From assembly GCA_014649575.1 (NCBI GenBank), contig BMTH01000002.1, positions 252,423-316,422 on the forward strand: a DNA stretch of 64,000 bases, read 5' to 3'. The translations under genes were made by a program, and so were the position numbers. The notes under the pieces are model-generated. The model had not been told where the DNA came from, did no database searches, and was given only the letters and a program-made list of their open reading frames with translations. Each line of letters begins with the position of its first letter. Position 1 is the stretch's first letter. Positions 16,679 to 25,283 of this stretch are shown here, one piece after another. This stretch comes from Streptomyces griseoincarnatus. GTDB taxonomy: Bacteria > Actinomycetota > Actinomycetes > Streptomycetales > Streptomycetaceae.

Positions 16679-19381
16679 ATGACCGACCCCAACGCCATCC
16701 AGCCGAGCGAGCTCGACCAGCTCCCGGACCGCGACCCCGAGGAGACCGCCGAATGGCAGGCCTCCCTGGACGCCGTGACCGCGGCGGCCGGGCCGCACCG
16801 TGCCGCGTACCTGATGCGGCGCACGCTGGAGCGTGCCGAGGGCGCCGGCGTCGCGCTGCCCAAGCTGCTCGAGACCGACTACGTCAACACCATCCCCACC
16901 GCGGCCGAGCCCGCCGTGGACGGCGACGAGGCGATGGAGCAGCGCATCACCGCCTGGAACCGCTGGAACGCGGCGGCGATGGTGACCCGCGGCAGCAAGT
17001 ACGGCGTGGGCGGCCACATCGCCACCTTCGCCTCGGCCGCGTGGCTCTACGAGACCGGCTTCAACCACTTCTTCCGCGGCAAGGAGGGGGACGGCTCAGG
17101 CGACCAGCTCTACATCCAGGGCCACGCCTCCCCCGGCATCTACGCCCGCGCGTTCCTCGACGGCCGGATCGGCGAGGAGCAGCTCGACAACTTCCGCCGT
17201 GAGGCGGGCGGCAACGGCCTGCCGTCCTACCCGCACCCGCGGCGACTGCCCTGGCTGTGGGAGTTCCCCACCGTGTCGATGGGCCTCGGCCCGATCTCCG
17301 CGATCTACCAGGCGCGCTTCAACCGCTACCTGACCAGCCGCGGCATCAAGGACGTCTCCGACTCCCACGTGTGGGCGTTCCTCGGCGACGGCGAGATGGA
17401 CGAGCCCGAGTCGACGACCGCGCTCACCCTGGCCTCCCGCGAGCAGCTGGACAACCTGACCTTCGTCGTCAACTGCAACCTGCAGCGCCTCGACGGCCCG
17501 GTCCGCGCCAACTTCAAGATCGTGCAGGAGCTGGAGGCCCAGTTCCGCGGCGCCGGCTGGAACGTGATCAAGACCCTGTGGGGCACCGCCTGGGACGAGC
17601 TGTTCCAGCTCGACACCACGGGCGCCCTGGTCCGCCGTCTGCGCGAGGTGCCGGACGCGCAGGTGCAGACGTACCAGACGCGCGACGCCGCCTACATCCG
17701 CGAGGACTTCTTCGGCAAGGACCCGGCGCTCGTCGAGATGGCGAAGCTGCTGAGCGACGACAAGATCCTCGAGTGCTTCCACTTCTCCCGCGGCGGCCAC
17801 GAGTCCCGCAAGGTGTACGCCGCGTACAAGGCCGCGCTCTCCCACAAGGGCGCGCCGACCGTGATCCTGGCGCAGACCGTCAAGGGCCACACCCTCGGTG
17901 AGGGTTTCGCGTCGAAGAACGCCAACCACCAGATGAAGAAGCTGACGGTGGACGAGTTCAAGGCGATGCGCGACCGTCTGGAGCTGCCGATCGCGGACTC
18001 GCAGTTCGCCGACGGCGTGGTGCCCTACGCGCACCCGGGCGCCGACTCCCCCGAGGTCCGCTACCTCCAGGAGCGCCGCGCCGCCCTCGGCGGCCCCGCC
18101 CCGGCCCGCCGCGTACACCCGGTCACGCCGCTGCCGCAGCCGGCCGACAAGGCGTTCTCCGCGTTCGACAAGGGCTCCGGCTCGCAGAACGTGGCCACCA
18201 CGATGGCGTTCGTCCGCCTGGTCAAGGACCTCGTCCGCGACAAGGAGACCGGCAGGCGCTGGGTGCCGATCGTCCCCGACGAGGCGCGCACCTTCGGCAT
18301 GGAGAGCCTCTTCCCGTCCCTCGGCATCTACTCGCCGATGGGTCAGACGTACGAGCCGGTCGACCGTGACCAGCTGATGTACTACAAGGAAGCCAAGAAC
18401 GGCCAGATCTTCAACGAGGGGATCACCGAGGCCGGCGCCATGGCCGAGTTCATCGCCGCGTCGACGTCGTACTCGACGCACGGCGAGACGATGATCCCGT
18501 TCTACATCTACTACTCGATGTTCGGCTGGCAGCGCACCGGCGACCAGATGTGGCAGCTCGGCGACCAGCTGGGCCGCGGCTTCCTGGTCGGCGCGACCGC
18601 GGGCCGCACCACGCTGACCGGTGAGGGCCTGCAGCACGCCGACGGCCACTCCCCCGTCATCGCGGCGACCAACCCGGCCGCCCTGACGTACGACCCGGCG
18701 TTCGCGTACGAGGTCGCGGTCATCGTCAAGGAGGGTCTGCGCCGGATGTTCGGCGAGGCCGGGCCGGACGAGGACCAGAACGTCTTCTACTACCTGACGG
18801 TCTACAACGAGCCGCTGCCGCAGCCCGCGAAGCCGCAGGCGGCGGGCGTCGACGAGGGCATCGTCAAGGGCCTGTACCGCTTCAACACGGCGGAGTCCGC
18901 GGGCCTCTCCCCCGCCGCGAACGCCCCGCGCATCCAGCTGCTGGGTTCCGGCACGGCGATCCACTGGGCGCTGAAGGCGCAGCGGATGCTCGCCGAGGAG
19001 TGGGGTGTGTCCGCCGACGTGTGGTCCGCCACCTCGTGGACCGAGCTGCGGCGCGACGCGATGGAGGCCGACGAGGCCCTGCTGCGTGGCGAGGACCGCA
19101 CGCCGTACGTCCGGCAGGCGCTCCAGGGCGCCGAGGGCCCGGTGCTGGCGGTGTCCGACTACATGCGCCAGGTCCCGGACCAGATCGCGCAGTGGGTCGA
19201 GCAGGACTACACCTCGCTGGGCGCCGACGGCTTCGGTCTGTCGGACACCCGTGAGGCGGCCCGCCGCCACTTCGGCGTGGACGCCGAGTCCATCGTCGTC
19301 GCCGCCCTGGCCCAGCTCGCCCGCCGCGGCGAGGTGCAGGCCACCGCGGTGAAGGAGGCCCGGGAGAAGTACGGGCTGTAA
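16679..19381 (+). CDS. aceE: Pyruvate dehydrogenase E1 component, homodimeric type
   Basis: 900 residues, the length of single-chain AceE rather than the alpha/beta E1. GAGGAAGG precedes the ATG. The thiamine-diphosphate motif FLGDGEMDEPES near residue 235 and its distal NCNLQRLDGPVRAN are intact; SKYGVGGHIATFASAAWLYE near the N-terminus, TVKGHTLGEGF and FNEGITEAGAM (second-subunit contact) are typical. It decarboxylates pyruvate and acetylates the lipoyl arm of E2 (sucB, 1.3 kb upstream). A long AT-rich leader carries the predicted promoter-palindrome and a hairpin. A strong terminator follows at 19396-19439. The product is cytoplasmic and normal in all motifs I can check. Confidence 0.97.
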   Translation: MTDPNAIQPSELDQLPDRDPEETAEWQASLDAVTAAAGPHRAAYLMRRTLERAEGAGVALPKLLETDYVNTIPTAAEPAVDGDEAMEQRITAWNRWNAAAMVTRGSKYGVGGHIATFASAAWLYETGFNHFFRGKEGDGSGDQLYIQGHASPGIYARAFLDGRIGEEQLDNFRREAGGNGLPSYPHPRRLPWLWEFPTVSMGLGPISAIYQARFNRYLTSRGIKDVSDSHVWAFLGDGEMDEPESTTALTLASREQLDNLTFVVNCNLQRLDGPVRANFKIVQELEAQFRGAGWNVIKTLWGTAWDELFQLDTTGALVRRLREVPDAQVQTYQTRDAAYIREDFFGKDPALVEMAKLLSDDKILECFHFSRGGHESRKVYAAYKAALSHKGAPTVILAQTVKGHTLGEGFASKNANHQMKKLTVDEFKAMRDRLELPIADSQFADGVVPYAHPGADSPEVRYLQERRAALGGPAPARRVHPVTPLPQPADKAFSAFDKGSGSQNVATTMAFVRLVKDLVRDKETGRRWVPIVPDEARTFGMESLFPSLGIYSPMGQTYEPVDRDQLMYYKEAKNGQIFNEGITEAGAMAEFIAASTSYSTHGETMIPFYIYYSMFGWQRTGDQMWQLGDQLGRGFLVGATAGRTTLTGEGLQHADGHSPVIAATNPAALTYDPAFAYEVAVIVKEGLRRMFGEAGPDEDQNVFYYLTVYNEPLPQPAKPQAAGVDEGIVKGLYRFNTAESAGLSPAANAPRIQLLGSGTAIHWALKAQRMLAEEWGVSADVWSATSWTELRRDAMEADEALLRGEDRTPYVRQALQGAEGPVLAVSDYMRQVPDQIAQWVEQDYTSLGADGFGLSDTREAARRHFGVDAESIVVAALAQLARRGEVQATAVKEAREKYGL

Positions 19382-19395
19382 GGCCCGAGTTGCGG

Positions 19396-19439
19396 GAGGT
19401 CCCCGTCGTCACGCGTATGCGCGTGACGACGGGGACCTC
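19396..19439 (+). terminator. Intrinsic terminator after aceE
   Basis: Perfect 20-bp stem (19396-19415 with 19420-19439), loop TATG, 14 bases after the aceE stop. Confidence 0.9.
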
Positions 19440-19454
19440 TTGCATGATGGGCGC

Positions 19455-20441
19455 ATGCGTGCTGCCCGGTTGATCAAGATGGTGCTGCTGCTGCAGTCCC
19501 GGCCCTCCATGACCGCCGCCGAACTGGCCCAGGAGCTGGAGGTGTCGGAGCGTACGGTCACCCGTGACGCGCAGGCGCTGTCGGACGCGGGTGTGCCGGT
19601 GTACGCGGACCGGGGCCGGATCGGCGGCTACCGGCTGGTCGGCGGGTACCGGACCCGGCTGACGGGGCTGGCCCGCAGCGAGGCGGAGGCGCTGTTCCTC
19701 TCCGGGGTGCCGGGCGCGCTGCGTGAGATGGGCCTGGAGGACGCTGCCTCGGCGGCCCGGCTGAAGGTGTCGGCCGCGCTGCTGCCGTCGCTGCGGGACG
19801 CCTCCCGGACGGCCGCGCAGCGGTTCCACCTGGACGCGCCGAACTGGTTCCGGGAACCCGAGACGCCGGAGCTGCTGCCGGCCGTGGCGGACGCGGTGTG
19901 GGACGACCGGCGGATCGGCGCCCGCTACCGGCGCGGTTCCGGGGAGCGGCGGCACGAGGTGGAGCGGGAGCTGGAGCCGTACGGGCTCGTGCTGAAGGCG
20001 GGCGTCTGGTACCTGTGCGCACGGGTCGCGGGGCGGGACTCCTTCCGGGTGTACCGGATCGACAGGTTCACGGCGGTGGAGCCGCGTGAGGAGCGGTTCG
20101 AACGGGCGGAGGACTTCGACCTGCCGGCGTTCTGGGAGGAGCGGGCGGAGCAGTTCGCGCGGTCGATCCTGCGGGCGGAGGTGGTGGTGCGGCTCTCGGC
20201 GGAGGGGGTGCGGAGGCTGCCGTACGCGGTGGACCCGGGGGTGGCGCGGGAGGTGCTGAAGGGGGTGGCCGCGCCCGGGGACGGGGAGTGGGTGACCGTG
20301 ACCTTGCCGGTGGAGTCGGAGGAGGTGGCTCGGATGCAGTTGGCTTCGCTGGGGGCGGAGGTGGAGGCTCTGGAGCCGGTGTCGTTGCGGGAGTTCTTCG
20401 CCTCCGAGGCGGAGAGGCTGGTGCGGTTGTACCGGGGGTGA
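19455..20441 (+). CDS. WYL-domain transcriptional regulator (YafY/DeoR-like)
   Basis: 328 residues from ATG 19455. N-terminal winged HTH: RLIKMVLLLQSRPSMTAAELAQELEVSERTVTRDAQALSDAGVPVYADRGRIGGYRL; central WYL domain: LEPYGLVLKAGVWYLCARV ... FRVYRIDRF, with the GVWYL signature; C-terminal WCX-like part from ILRAEVVVRLSAEGVRRLP. Such regulators sense ligands, often nucleic-acid-derived, through the WYL pocket. There is no ribosome site; a CATGAT hexamer ends 6 nt before the start, suggesting a leaderless mRNA beginning only 15 bases after the aceE terminator. Target genes are unknown. Confidence 0.88.
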   Translation: MRAARLIKMVLLLQSRPSMTAAELAQELEVSERTVTRDAQALSDAGVPVYADRGRIGGYRLVGGYRTRLTGLARSEAEALFLSGVPGALREMGLEDAASAARLKVSAALLPSLRDASRTAAQRFHLDAPNWFREPETPELLPAVADAVWDDRRIGARYRRGSGERRHEVERELEPYGLVLKAGVWYLCARVAGRDSFRVYRIDRFTAVEPREERFERAEDFDLPAFWEERAEQFARSILRAEVVVRLSAEGVRRLPYAVDPGVAREVLKGVAAPGDGEWVTVTLPVESEEVARMQLASLGAEVEALEPVSLREFFASEAERLVRLYRG

Positions 20442-20446
20442 GGGCC

Positions 20447-20542
20447 CTTTTCCCCCTCCGCCCCTTCCCCTCCCGTCCCTGGGGCCCGCGCCCCCGGACC
20501 CCCGTTTGCGCAGTTCCCCGCGCCCCTGGGGGGTACTTGGGT
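20447..20542. repeat. Copy of the dispersed GC-rich intergenic element
   Basis: Shares CCCCTTCCC-TCCCGTCCCTGGGG and GCGCAGTTCCCCGCGCCCCTGG with the copy at 16.3 kb. Lies between the WYL regulator and the DUF4240 gene. Confidence 0.65.
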
Positions 20543-20555
20543 CGATGCTTGTTCC

Positions 20556-21080
20556 GTGATGGACGAGACGGAGTTCTGGGCGTTGGTGGACGGGGCTCGG
20601 GAGGATGCCGAAGGGGATCCCGAGGAGCAGGCCGATCTGCTCGTGGAGCGGCTCGTGCTGCTGGACCCCGAGGCCGTGCTGGACTTCGCCCGTCACTTCG
20701 AGGCGCGCTACCAGCGCGCGTACCGCTGGGACCTGTGGGGCGCCGCGTGGGTGCTGCTGGACGGAGCCAGCGACGACGCCTTCGACTTCTTCCGGTGCTG
20801 GCTCATCGGCCAGGGCCGTGAGGTGTTCGAGGGCGCGCTGCACGACCCGGACGCGCTCGCCGAGCTGCTCGACGACTTCGACGAGGAGATCGACGGGGAC
20901 GCCGAGGACCTGGGTTACGCGGCCGACGAGGCGTACGAGCAGCTCACCGGGCTGGTGATGCCCGACCTCGGCCTCCCTCCGGCCCCCGAGGAGCCGGAGG
21001 GCACGCCGCTCGACTTCGAGAACGAGGCGCTGCTCGCCACGCGCTACCCGCGGCTGTGGGAGAGGTTCCGCGGGGACTGA
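20556..21080 (+). CDS. DUF4240 protein
   Basis: 174 residues from GTG 20556 (or 173 from ATG 20559). MDETEFWALVDGAREDA at the N-terminus, then FEARYQRAYRWDLWGAAWVLLDGASDDAFDFFRCWLIGQGREVFEGAL, the conserved core of the DUF4240 family, and LGYAADEAYEQLTG. It is very acidic and soluble. Function unknown; family members often occur near stress and envelope genes. No Shine-Dalgarno is present; GATGCT ends 6 nt before the GTG at 20556, which favours that codon as the start of a leaderless mRNA. Confidence 0.88.
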   Translation: MMDETEFWALVDGAREDAEGDPEEQADLLVERLVLLDPEAVLDFARHFEARYQRAYRWDLWGAAWVLLDGASDDAFDFFRCWLIGQGREVFEGALHDPDALAELLDDFDEEIDGDAEDLGYAADEAYEQLTGLVMPDLGLPPAPEEPEGTPLDFENEALLATRYPRLWERFRGD

Positions 21081-21108
21081 GCCGCGGGGCGCGGGCGCCG
21101 AGCGCCGG

Positions 21109-21285
21109 TCACAGGCGCCTGTGGGGGCTCTGCGCGTGGCGCAGGGGGGCCGCGTTGGCCTGCATGAGGGCGGAGGCCGTGGAGGCCGCGGGGCCGAGGA
21201 CGACGGCCGCGGCGGCGCACAGGGCGGTCCAGGGGCGGCGCAGGGCGTCCGCCCAGGTGGTACTTCGGTCAGGGGTGTCGCTCAT
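21109..21285 (-). CDS. Small membrane peptide, 58 aa, overlapping the amidase gene
   Basis: MSDTPDRSTTWADALRRPW followed by one hydrophobic segment (TALCAAAAVVLGPAASTASALM) and a short basic tail. Its ATG overlaps the TGA of the upstream amidase gene in an ATGA arrangement, the usual sign of translational coupling, and its codon use looks coding. It could be a membrane anchor or partner of the amidase. I recognise no family. Confidence 0.6.
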   Translation of the reverse strand: MSDTPDRSTTWADALRRPWTALCAAAAVVLGPAASTASALMQANAAPLRHAQSPHRRL

Positions 21286-22193
21286 GGGCTCAGCTCTTCG
21301 TTCGGTGCGCGGTCTTCCAGTTCGACGCGCTCTGTGTCGGTGCCGGTGTCCCGGTCGGTGCCGGTGCCGGCGTCGCGGCCCTGGATGCGGGCCGCGAGGT
21401 CCCTGATCTCCGGGAGCCGCGCGTGCAGGGCGGCGCCCGGGCAGTCGGTCATGTAGCCGTCGCTGTGCCCCGCGACGGCGGGCAGGGTGGCGGTGGTGCC
21501 GGCCGCGTAGCGGCTGCCGCCGTTGCTGGAGACCAGCCGCACCTCGGAGCGCGGGTCGGTGCCGGAGGGGCCGAGCTTCCAGGCGGTCACGGCGGCGATC
21601 GAGCGCAGCATCTCGTCCGGCACCTCCGCGCCCTCGGTGAAGGTGCCGAGGGCGGCGATGCCCGCGGTGCGGTGGTTGAAGCCCTGGGTGTGGGCGCCGG
21701 TGACGGGCCGGTCGGTGCCGCCGGCGCGGCCCTCGTAGACGGTGCCGCAGCGGTCGACGACGAAGTTGTAGCCGAGGTCGTCCCAGTCGCGGCCCTGGGT
21801 CTGCCCCTCGTACAGCGCCCGGATGATGCCGGGGGCGTCGGCGCAGTCGTACCCGTTGGGCGAGTCGGTGTGGTGGACGAACACGGCGACGACCTGGTCG
21901 TCGTAGCGCGGCGGGGGCTGGTCGCGGGCCGCGTCGCCGAGCCATGCCGCGCGCGCCACGATGTCCGGCCGGGGGGCGTGGAAGGCGGGTACGGGGCGGG
22001 CGGCGGGCTCGGAGGACTCGGCGGCCCGTTCGACGCCGTAGGCGCTCAGCACCAGCGCGACGGCCGCGGCCGCGCCCGGCACGAAGCCGAGGGGCACGGT
22101 GACCGTTCTCGGCAGCCGCGAGGAGCCGGGCTCGCCGGGTATCCGGGCCGGGCGGGGCTTCCGCGCGCCGCGCGGTCTCCTGGGGACACGCAT
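21282..22193 (-). CDS. Secreted peptidoglycan-recognition-type N-acetylmuramoyl-L-alanine amidase
   Basis: 303 residues. A basic N-terminus (RVPRRPRGARKPRPARIP) precedes a hydrophobic segment FVPGAAAAVALVLSAYG, a signal or anchor. The amidase_2/PGRP domain runs from DIVARAAWLGD: FVHHTDSPNGYDCADAPGIIRALYEGQTQGRDWDDLGYNFVVDRCGTVYEGRAGG, VTGAHTQGFNHRTAGIAALGTFTEG, and DGYMTDCPGAALHARLPEIR. The first His of VHHTD, the His in GAHTQG or NHRT and the Cys in TDCPG form the zinc site. It cleaves the amide between muramic acid and stem peptide. The tail holds an imperfect TGTDRDT repeat. It ends in overlap with the 58-aa membrane peptide. Confidence 0.9.
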   Translation of the reverse strand: MRVPRRPRGARKPRPARIPGEPGSSRLPRTVTVPLGFVPGAAAAVALVLSAYGVERAAESSEPAARPVPAFHAPRPDIVARAAWLGDAARDQPPPRYDDQVVAVFVHHTDSPNGYDCADAPGIIRALYEGQTQGRDWDDLGYNFVVDRCGTVYEGRAGGTDRPVTGAHTQGFNHRTAGIAALGTFTEGAEVPDEMLRSIAAVTAWKLGPSGTDPRSEVRLVSSNGGSRYAAGTTATLPAVAGHSDGYMTDCPGAALHARLPEIRDLAARIQGRDAGTGTDRDTGTDTERVELEDRAPNEELSP

Positions 22194-22404
22194 GGTCCCA
22201 CTGTGGGGCGGGCCACAGCGGCACGCGACGTCTGCTCCGCCAGTCGGTGGACGGCCGGTGGAACCATCGTCCCGGTGCGTGACGTTTTCCCCAGTACACG
22301 CGCGCCTCGTGGGCGGCTCTCCCGGGTCCGGCGGGCGCGCGGCTGATCACGTGGCCCCCGGGCCCCGTACTGAGGGTCGTGGTCCCGAGAGAAAGGCGGC
22401 GTGC

Positions 22405-23589
22405 GTGGATCTGCTCGACATCCTGCTGATGCTGGTCGTCCTGGCCTATGCGGCGTCCGGTTACCGGCGTGGACTGGTGGCCGGCTGTGTGTCCCTGGCC
22501 GGTTTCGTGGGCGGCGCGGTCGTCGGCGTGTGGATCCTGCCGTGGGTGATGGACCTGGTGACACCGGGGACCACCCGGGCGACGGTCACCGCGGTGTTCA
22601 CGGTGCTGCTGCCGGCCGTCGTGGGGCACGAACTGGCGGGGCGGCTGGGGCTGCGGCTGCGCCGGGAGCTGGACCGCGGCCCGCTGCGGGTGGCGGACGG
22701 GATCGGCGGGGCCGCGGCGAACGCGGTGGCGGTGCTGATCGTGGCGTGGGTGGCGGCGAGCGTGCTGGGCGCGTCCTCGTCGCCGCTGGTGACGTCGGCG
22801 ATCCGGGACTCACGGCTGCTGGGCGCGGTGCAGGACGCGATGCCGGACACCACGCCTGCGTGGTTCTCACGGGCGACGTCGGCGCTGACCGAGGCGGGTT
22901 TCCCGCAGGTGTTCAACCCGTTCGAGAACGAGTCGACCGCCGAGGTCGCCGCGCCGACCGGGGACAACGTGACGGCGGCCGCCACCCGCGCGGCGCAGCG
23001 CAGCACGGTGAAGGTGGAGGGCGTGGCCGGCACTCAGGGCCGCGAGGGCAGCGGATTCGTGTACGCGCGGGAGCGCGTGATGACCAACGCGCACGTGGTG
23101 GCGGGCATCGACCAGCCGACCGTGCGGGTGGGCGGCGTCGGGCGGACGTACGAGGCGCGGGTGGTGCTGTTCGACGCGCGGACCGACGTGGCCGTGCTGT
23201 ACGTGCCGGAGCTGACGGCGCCGGTGCTGGCGTTCGAGGACGACGCGGAGCGGGGCGCGGCGGCGGTGGTGGCGGGCTATCCGCAGGACGGCGACCTGAA
23301 CCTCCAGGCGGCGACGGTCGCGGCGCGGGTGGAGGCGCGCGGGCAGAACATCTACAACGACGCGCCGGTCACCCGGGAGATCTACTCGATCCGCTCCACG
23401 GTCCGCCCGGGCAACTCGGGCGGACCGCTGCTGACCACCGACGGGCGGGTGTTCGGCGTGGTGTTCGCGCGCTCCACGTCGGACGCGGAGACGGGGTACG
23501 TGCTGACGGCGGACGAGGTGGCCGACGAGGCCGCGCGGGCGGCCACGGCGACCGGTCCGGTGGACACGGGACAGCCGGTGACGTCGTAG
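22405..23589 (+). CDS. Membrane-anchored serine protease, CvpA plus trypsin-like (MarP type)
   Basis: 394 residues from GTG 22405. The N-terminal ~150 residues are a CvpA/colicin-V-production-type membrane domain with four hydrophobic segments (LLDILLMLVVLAYAASGYRRGL, VSLAGFVGGAVVGVWILPWV, VTAVFTVLLPAVVG, AVAVLIVAWVAASVLG). A trypsin-like domain follows with the triad His in MTNAHVVAG, Asp in FDARTDVAVL and Ser in RPGNSGGPLL. This architecture matches mycobacterial MarP, which acts in the periplasm in acid and oxidative stress through peptidoglycan hydrolases. Here it is divergent from a PGRP amidase gene, which fits that kind of link; the link itself is inference. Confidence 0.9.
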   Translation: MDLLDILLMLVVLAYAASGYRRGLVAGCVSLAGFVGGAVVGVWILPWVMDLVTPGTTRATVTAVFTVLLPAVVGHELAGRLGLRLRRELDRGPLRVADGIGGAAANAVAVLIVAWVAASVLGASSSPLVTSAIRDSRLLGAVQDAMPDTTPAWFSRATSALTEAGFPQVFNPFENESTAEVAAPTGDNVTAAATRAAQRSTVKVEGVAGTQGREGSGFVYARERVMTNAHVVAGIDQPTVRVGGVGRTYEARVVLFDARTDVAVLYVPELTAPVLAFEDDAERGAAAVVAGYPQDGDLNLQAATVAARVEARGQNIYNDAPVTREIYSIRSTVRPGNSGGPLLTTDGRVFGVVFARSTSDAETGYVLTADEVADEAARAATATGPVDTGQPVTS

Positions 23590-23599
23590 CGGGAGCCGC

Positions 23600-24091
23600 T
23601 CAGAGGAGGCTCCGCCCCATCAGGACGTCGTCCACGTAGCGCCCGCCGACGTGGAACTCGCCGGGCAGCACGCCCTCCACGACGAAGCCCTCGGACGCGT
23701 ACAGCGTGCGGGCGACGGTGTTGGGGCCGAGGACGCGCAGGGTGATCCGGCGGGCCCCCCGGCGGCGGGCCTCCTCGACGGCGGCCCGCACCAGGACACG
23801 GCCGGTGCCCTTGCCGCGCGCCTCCTCGGCGACGGCGAGGCCGCGGATCTGCAGGACGTGCGCGTTGGTCGGCATTCCGGTGGGGTGGCCGAGGCGGACG
23901 TAGCCCACGACCCGTCCGTCGTGCTCGGCGACGAGATGGGCGTCCGGGCCGCAGGTCGGGTGGAAGAAGGGTTCGTCGGGTGCGGGCGGCTCGGGCCGGA
24001 CCTCGTGCAGCGGCGACCAGGACTCGCGGTCCAGGCGGGCCAGGGCGGCCTCGTCGTCGGGTCGGGCGGGACGTATGAGCGGTTGCGGCAT
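23600..24091 (-). CDS. GNAT-family N-acetyltransferase
   Basis: 163 residues from ATG 24091. MPQPLIRPARPDDEAALARLDRE is the usual N-terminal GNAT strand-helix; VVGYVRLGHPT and HVLQIRGLAVAEEARGKGTGRVLVRAAVEEARRRGARRITLRVLGPNTVARTLYASEGFVVEGVL contain the acetyl-CoA pyrophosphate loop (ARGKGTGR) and the helix-alpha4 NTVARTLYASEGF. The end HVGGRYVDDVLMGRSL is shared with ribosomal-protein-type acetyltransferases. Substrate unknown. No ribosome site; TAGAGT ends 7 nt before the ATG, so it is probably leaderless. It converges with the protease gene and diverges from the epimerase gene. Confidence 0.9.
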   Translation of the reverse strand: MPQPLIRPARPDDEAALARLDRESWSPLHEVRPEPPAPDEPFFHPTCGPDAHLVAEHDGRVVGYVRLGHPTGMPTNAHVLQIRGLAVAEEARGKGTGRVLVRAAVEEARRRGARRITLRVLGPNTVARTLYASEGFVVEGVLPGEFHVGGRYVDDVLMGRSLL

Positions 24092-24162
24092 GCGCGTCAC
24101 TCTAGGACTCCGTGTGCCGTCCTCACCGTGAATATCGCCGCGTCCGGGGCAGGATGGACGCC

Positions 24163-25065
24163 ATGGAACATGCGCGGATCGCGGTGGCCGGGGCGTCCGG
24201 ACTGATCGGCTCTGCCCTGGCGCGGTCGCTGACGGCGGACGGGCACACGGTGCTGCGGCTGGTGCGCCGGGCACCCCGGTCGGCGGACGAGGTCCGCTGG
24301 GACCCCGGCCGCGGGACCGTGGACGCGGCGGGGCTCGCCGGGTGCGACGCGGTGGTGAACCTGGCGGGTGCCGGGGTCGGCGACCGGCGCTGGACGGACG
24401 CGTACAAGGAGCTGATCCGTTCCAGCCGGGTGCGGGGCACGACCGCGCTCGCCGAGGCGGTCGCCGGGCTGCCCGAGGACGCCCGGCCGCGGGTGTTCCT
24501 GAACGGCAGCGCGATCGGCTACTACGGCGAGACCGGCGACCGTGCGGTGGACGAGGACGCGCCTCCGGGCGAGGGGTTCTTGCCGCAGGTCTGCGTGGAG
24601 TGGGAGGCCGCCGCGGCGCCGGCCCGGGAGGCGGGCGTGCGGACGGTGTTCGCGCGCACGGGGCTCGTGGTGGCGCCCGGGGGCGGGGCGTGGGGGCGGC
24701 TGTTCCCGCTGTTCCGGGCCGGTCTGGGCGGGCGGCTCGGGAACGGGCGGCAGTACTGGTCGTACATCGCGCTGCACGACGAGGTGGCGGCGCTGCGGCA
24801 TCTGCTGGACACCGAGGGGCTGTCGGGGCCGTTCAACCTGACGGCGCCCGAGCCGCTGACGAACCGTGAGATCACCGCGGCGATGGCGCACGTGCTCCGG
24901 CGTCCCGCCGTGTTCGCGGTGCCGGCGCCGGTGCTGCGGACGGTGCTCGGCGAGATGGCGGGGGACGTGCTGGGCAGCGCCCGGGTGGTTCCGGCGCGGC
25001 TGCTGGAGTCGGGGTTCCGGTTCGCCTTCCCGCGGATCGAGGGGGCGATCAGGGCGGCGCTGTAG
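24163..25065 (+). CDS. TIGR01777 family NAD(P)-binding epimerase-like protein
   Basis: 300 residues from ATG 24163 (ATG 24154 also possible). IAVAGASGLIGSALARSL binds NAD(P); CDAVVNLAGAGVGDRRWTDAYKELIRSSRVRGT and FLNGSAIGYYGETGDRAVDEDAPPGEGFL are the family hallmarks; the C-terminal DUF1731 part is FRFAFPRIEGAIRAAL. Close homologues have been called SulA-like cell-division inhibitors or YfcH, but the sequence is an atypical short-chain dehydrogenase of unknown substrate. Cytoplasmic. Confidence 0.92.
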   Translation: MEHARIAVAGASGLIGSALARSLTADGHTVLRLVRRAPRSADEVRWDPGRGTVDAAGLAGCDAVVNLAGAGVGDRRWTDAYKELIRSSRVRGTTALAEAVAGLPEDARPRVFLNGSAIGYYGETGDRAVDEDAPPGEGFLPQVCVEWEAAAAPAREAGVRTVFARTGLVVAPGGGAWGRLFPLFRAGLGGRLGNGRQYWSYIALHDEVAALRHLLDTEGLSGPFNLTAPEPLTNREITAAMAHVLRRPAVFAVPAPVLRTVLGEMAGDVLGSARVVPARLLESGFRFAFPRIEGAIRAAL

Positions 25066-25283
25066 GGGGCGGGGCGAGGGCGGCGGGCGACCTCTTCTGA
25101 TCCTCTGCGCCCGCGTCGTGTCCACCGGGGGCGCGTATGCGACCGTCGTGCGCCCGTGCACTGTGCGTGCGCGCCTGACCCGGCAGCAGAGTACGGACCT
25201 AACCTCGAGCCGAACTCGGGTATCCCTGGGGCCTGTTGAGGGCATGACGTCTCCAGCGCCCGCGCAACCTCGAGGAGGGGCAC

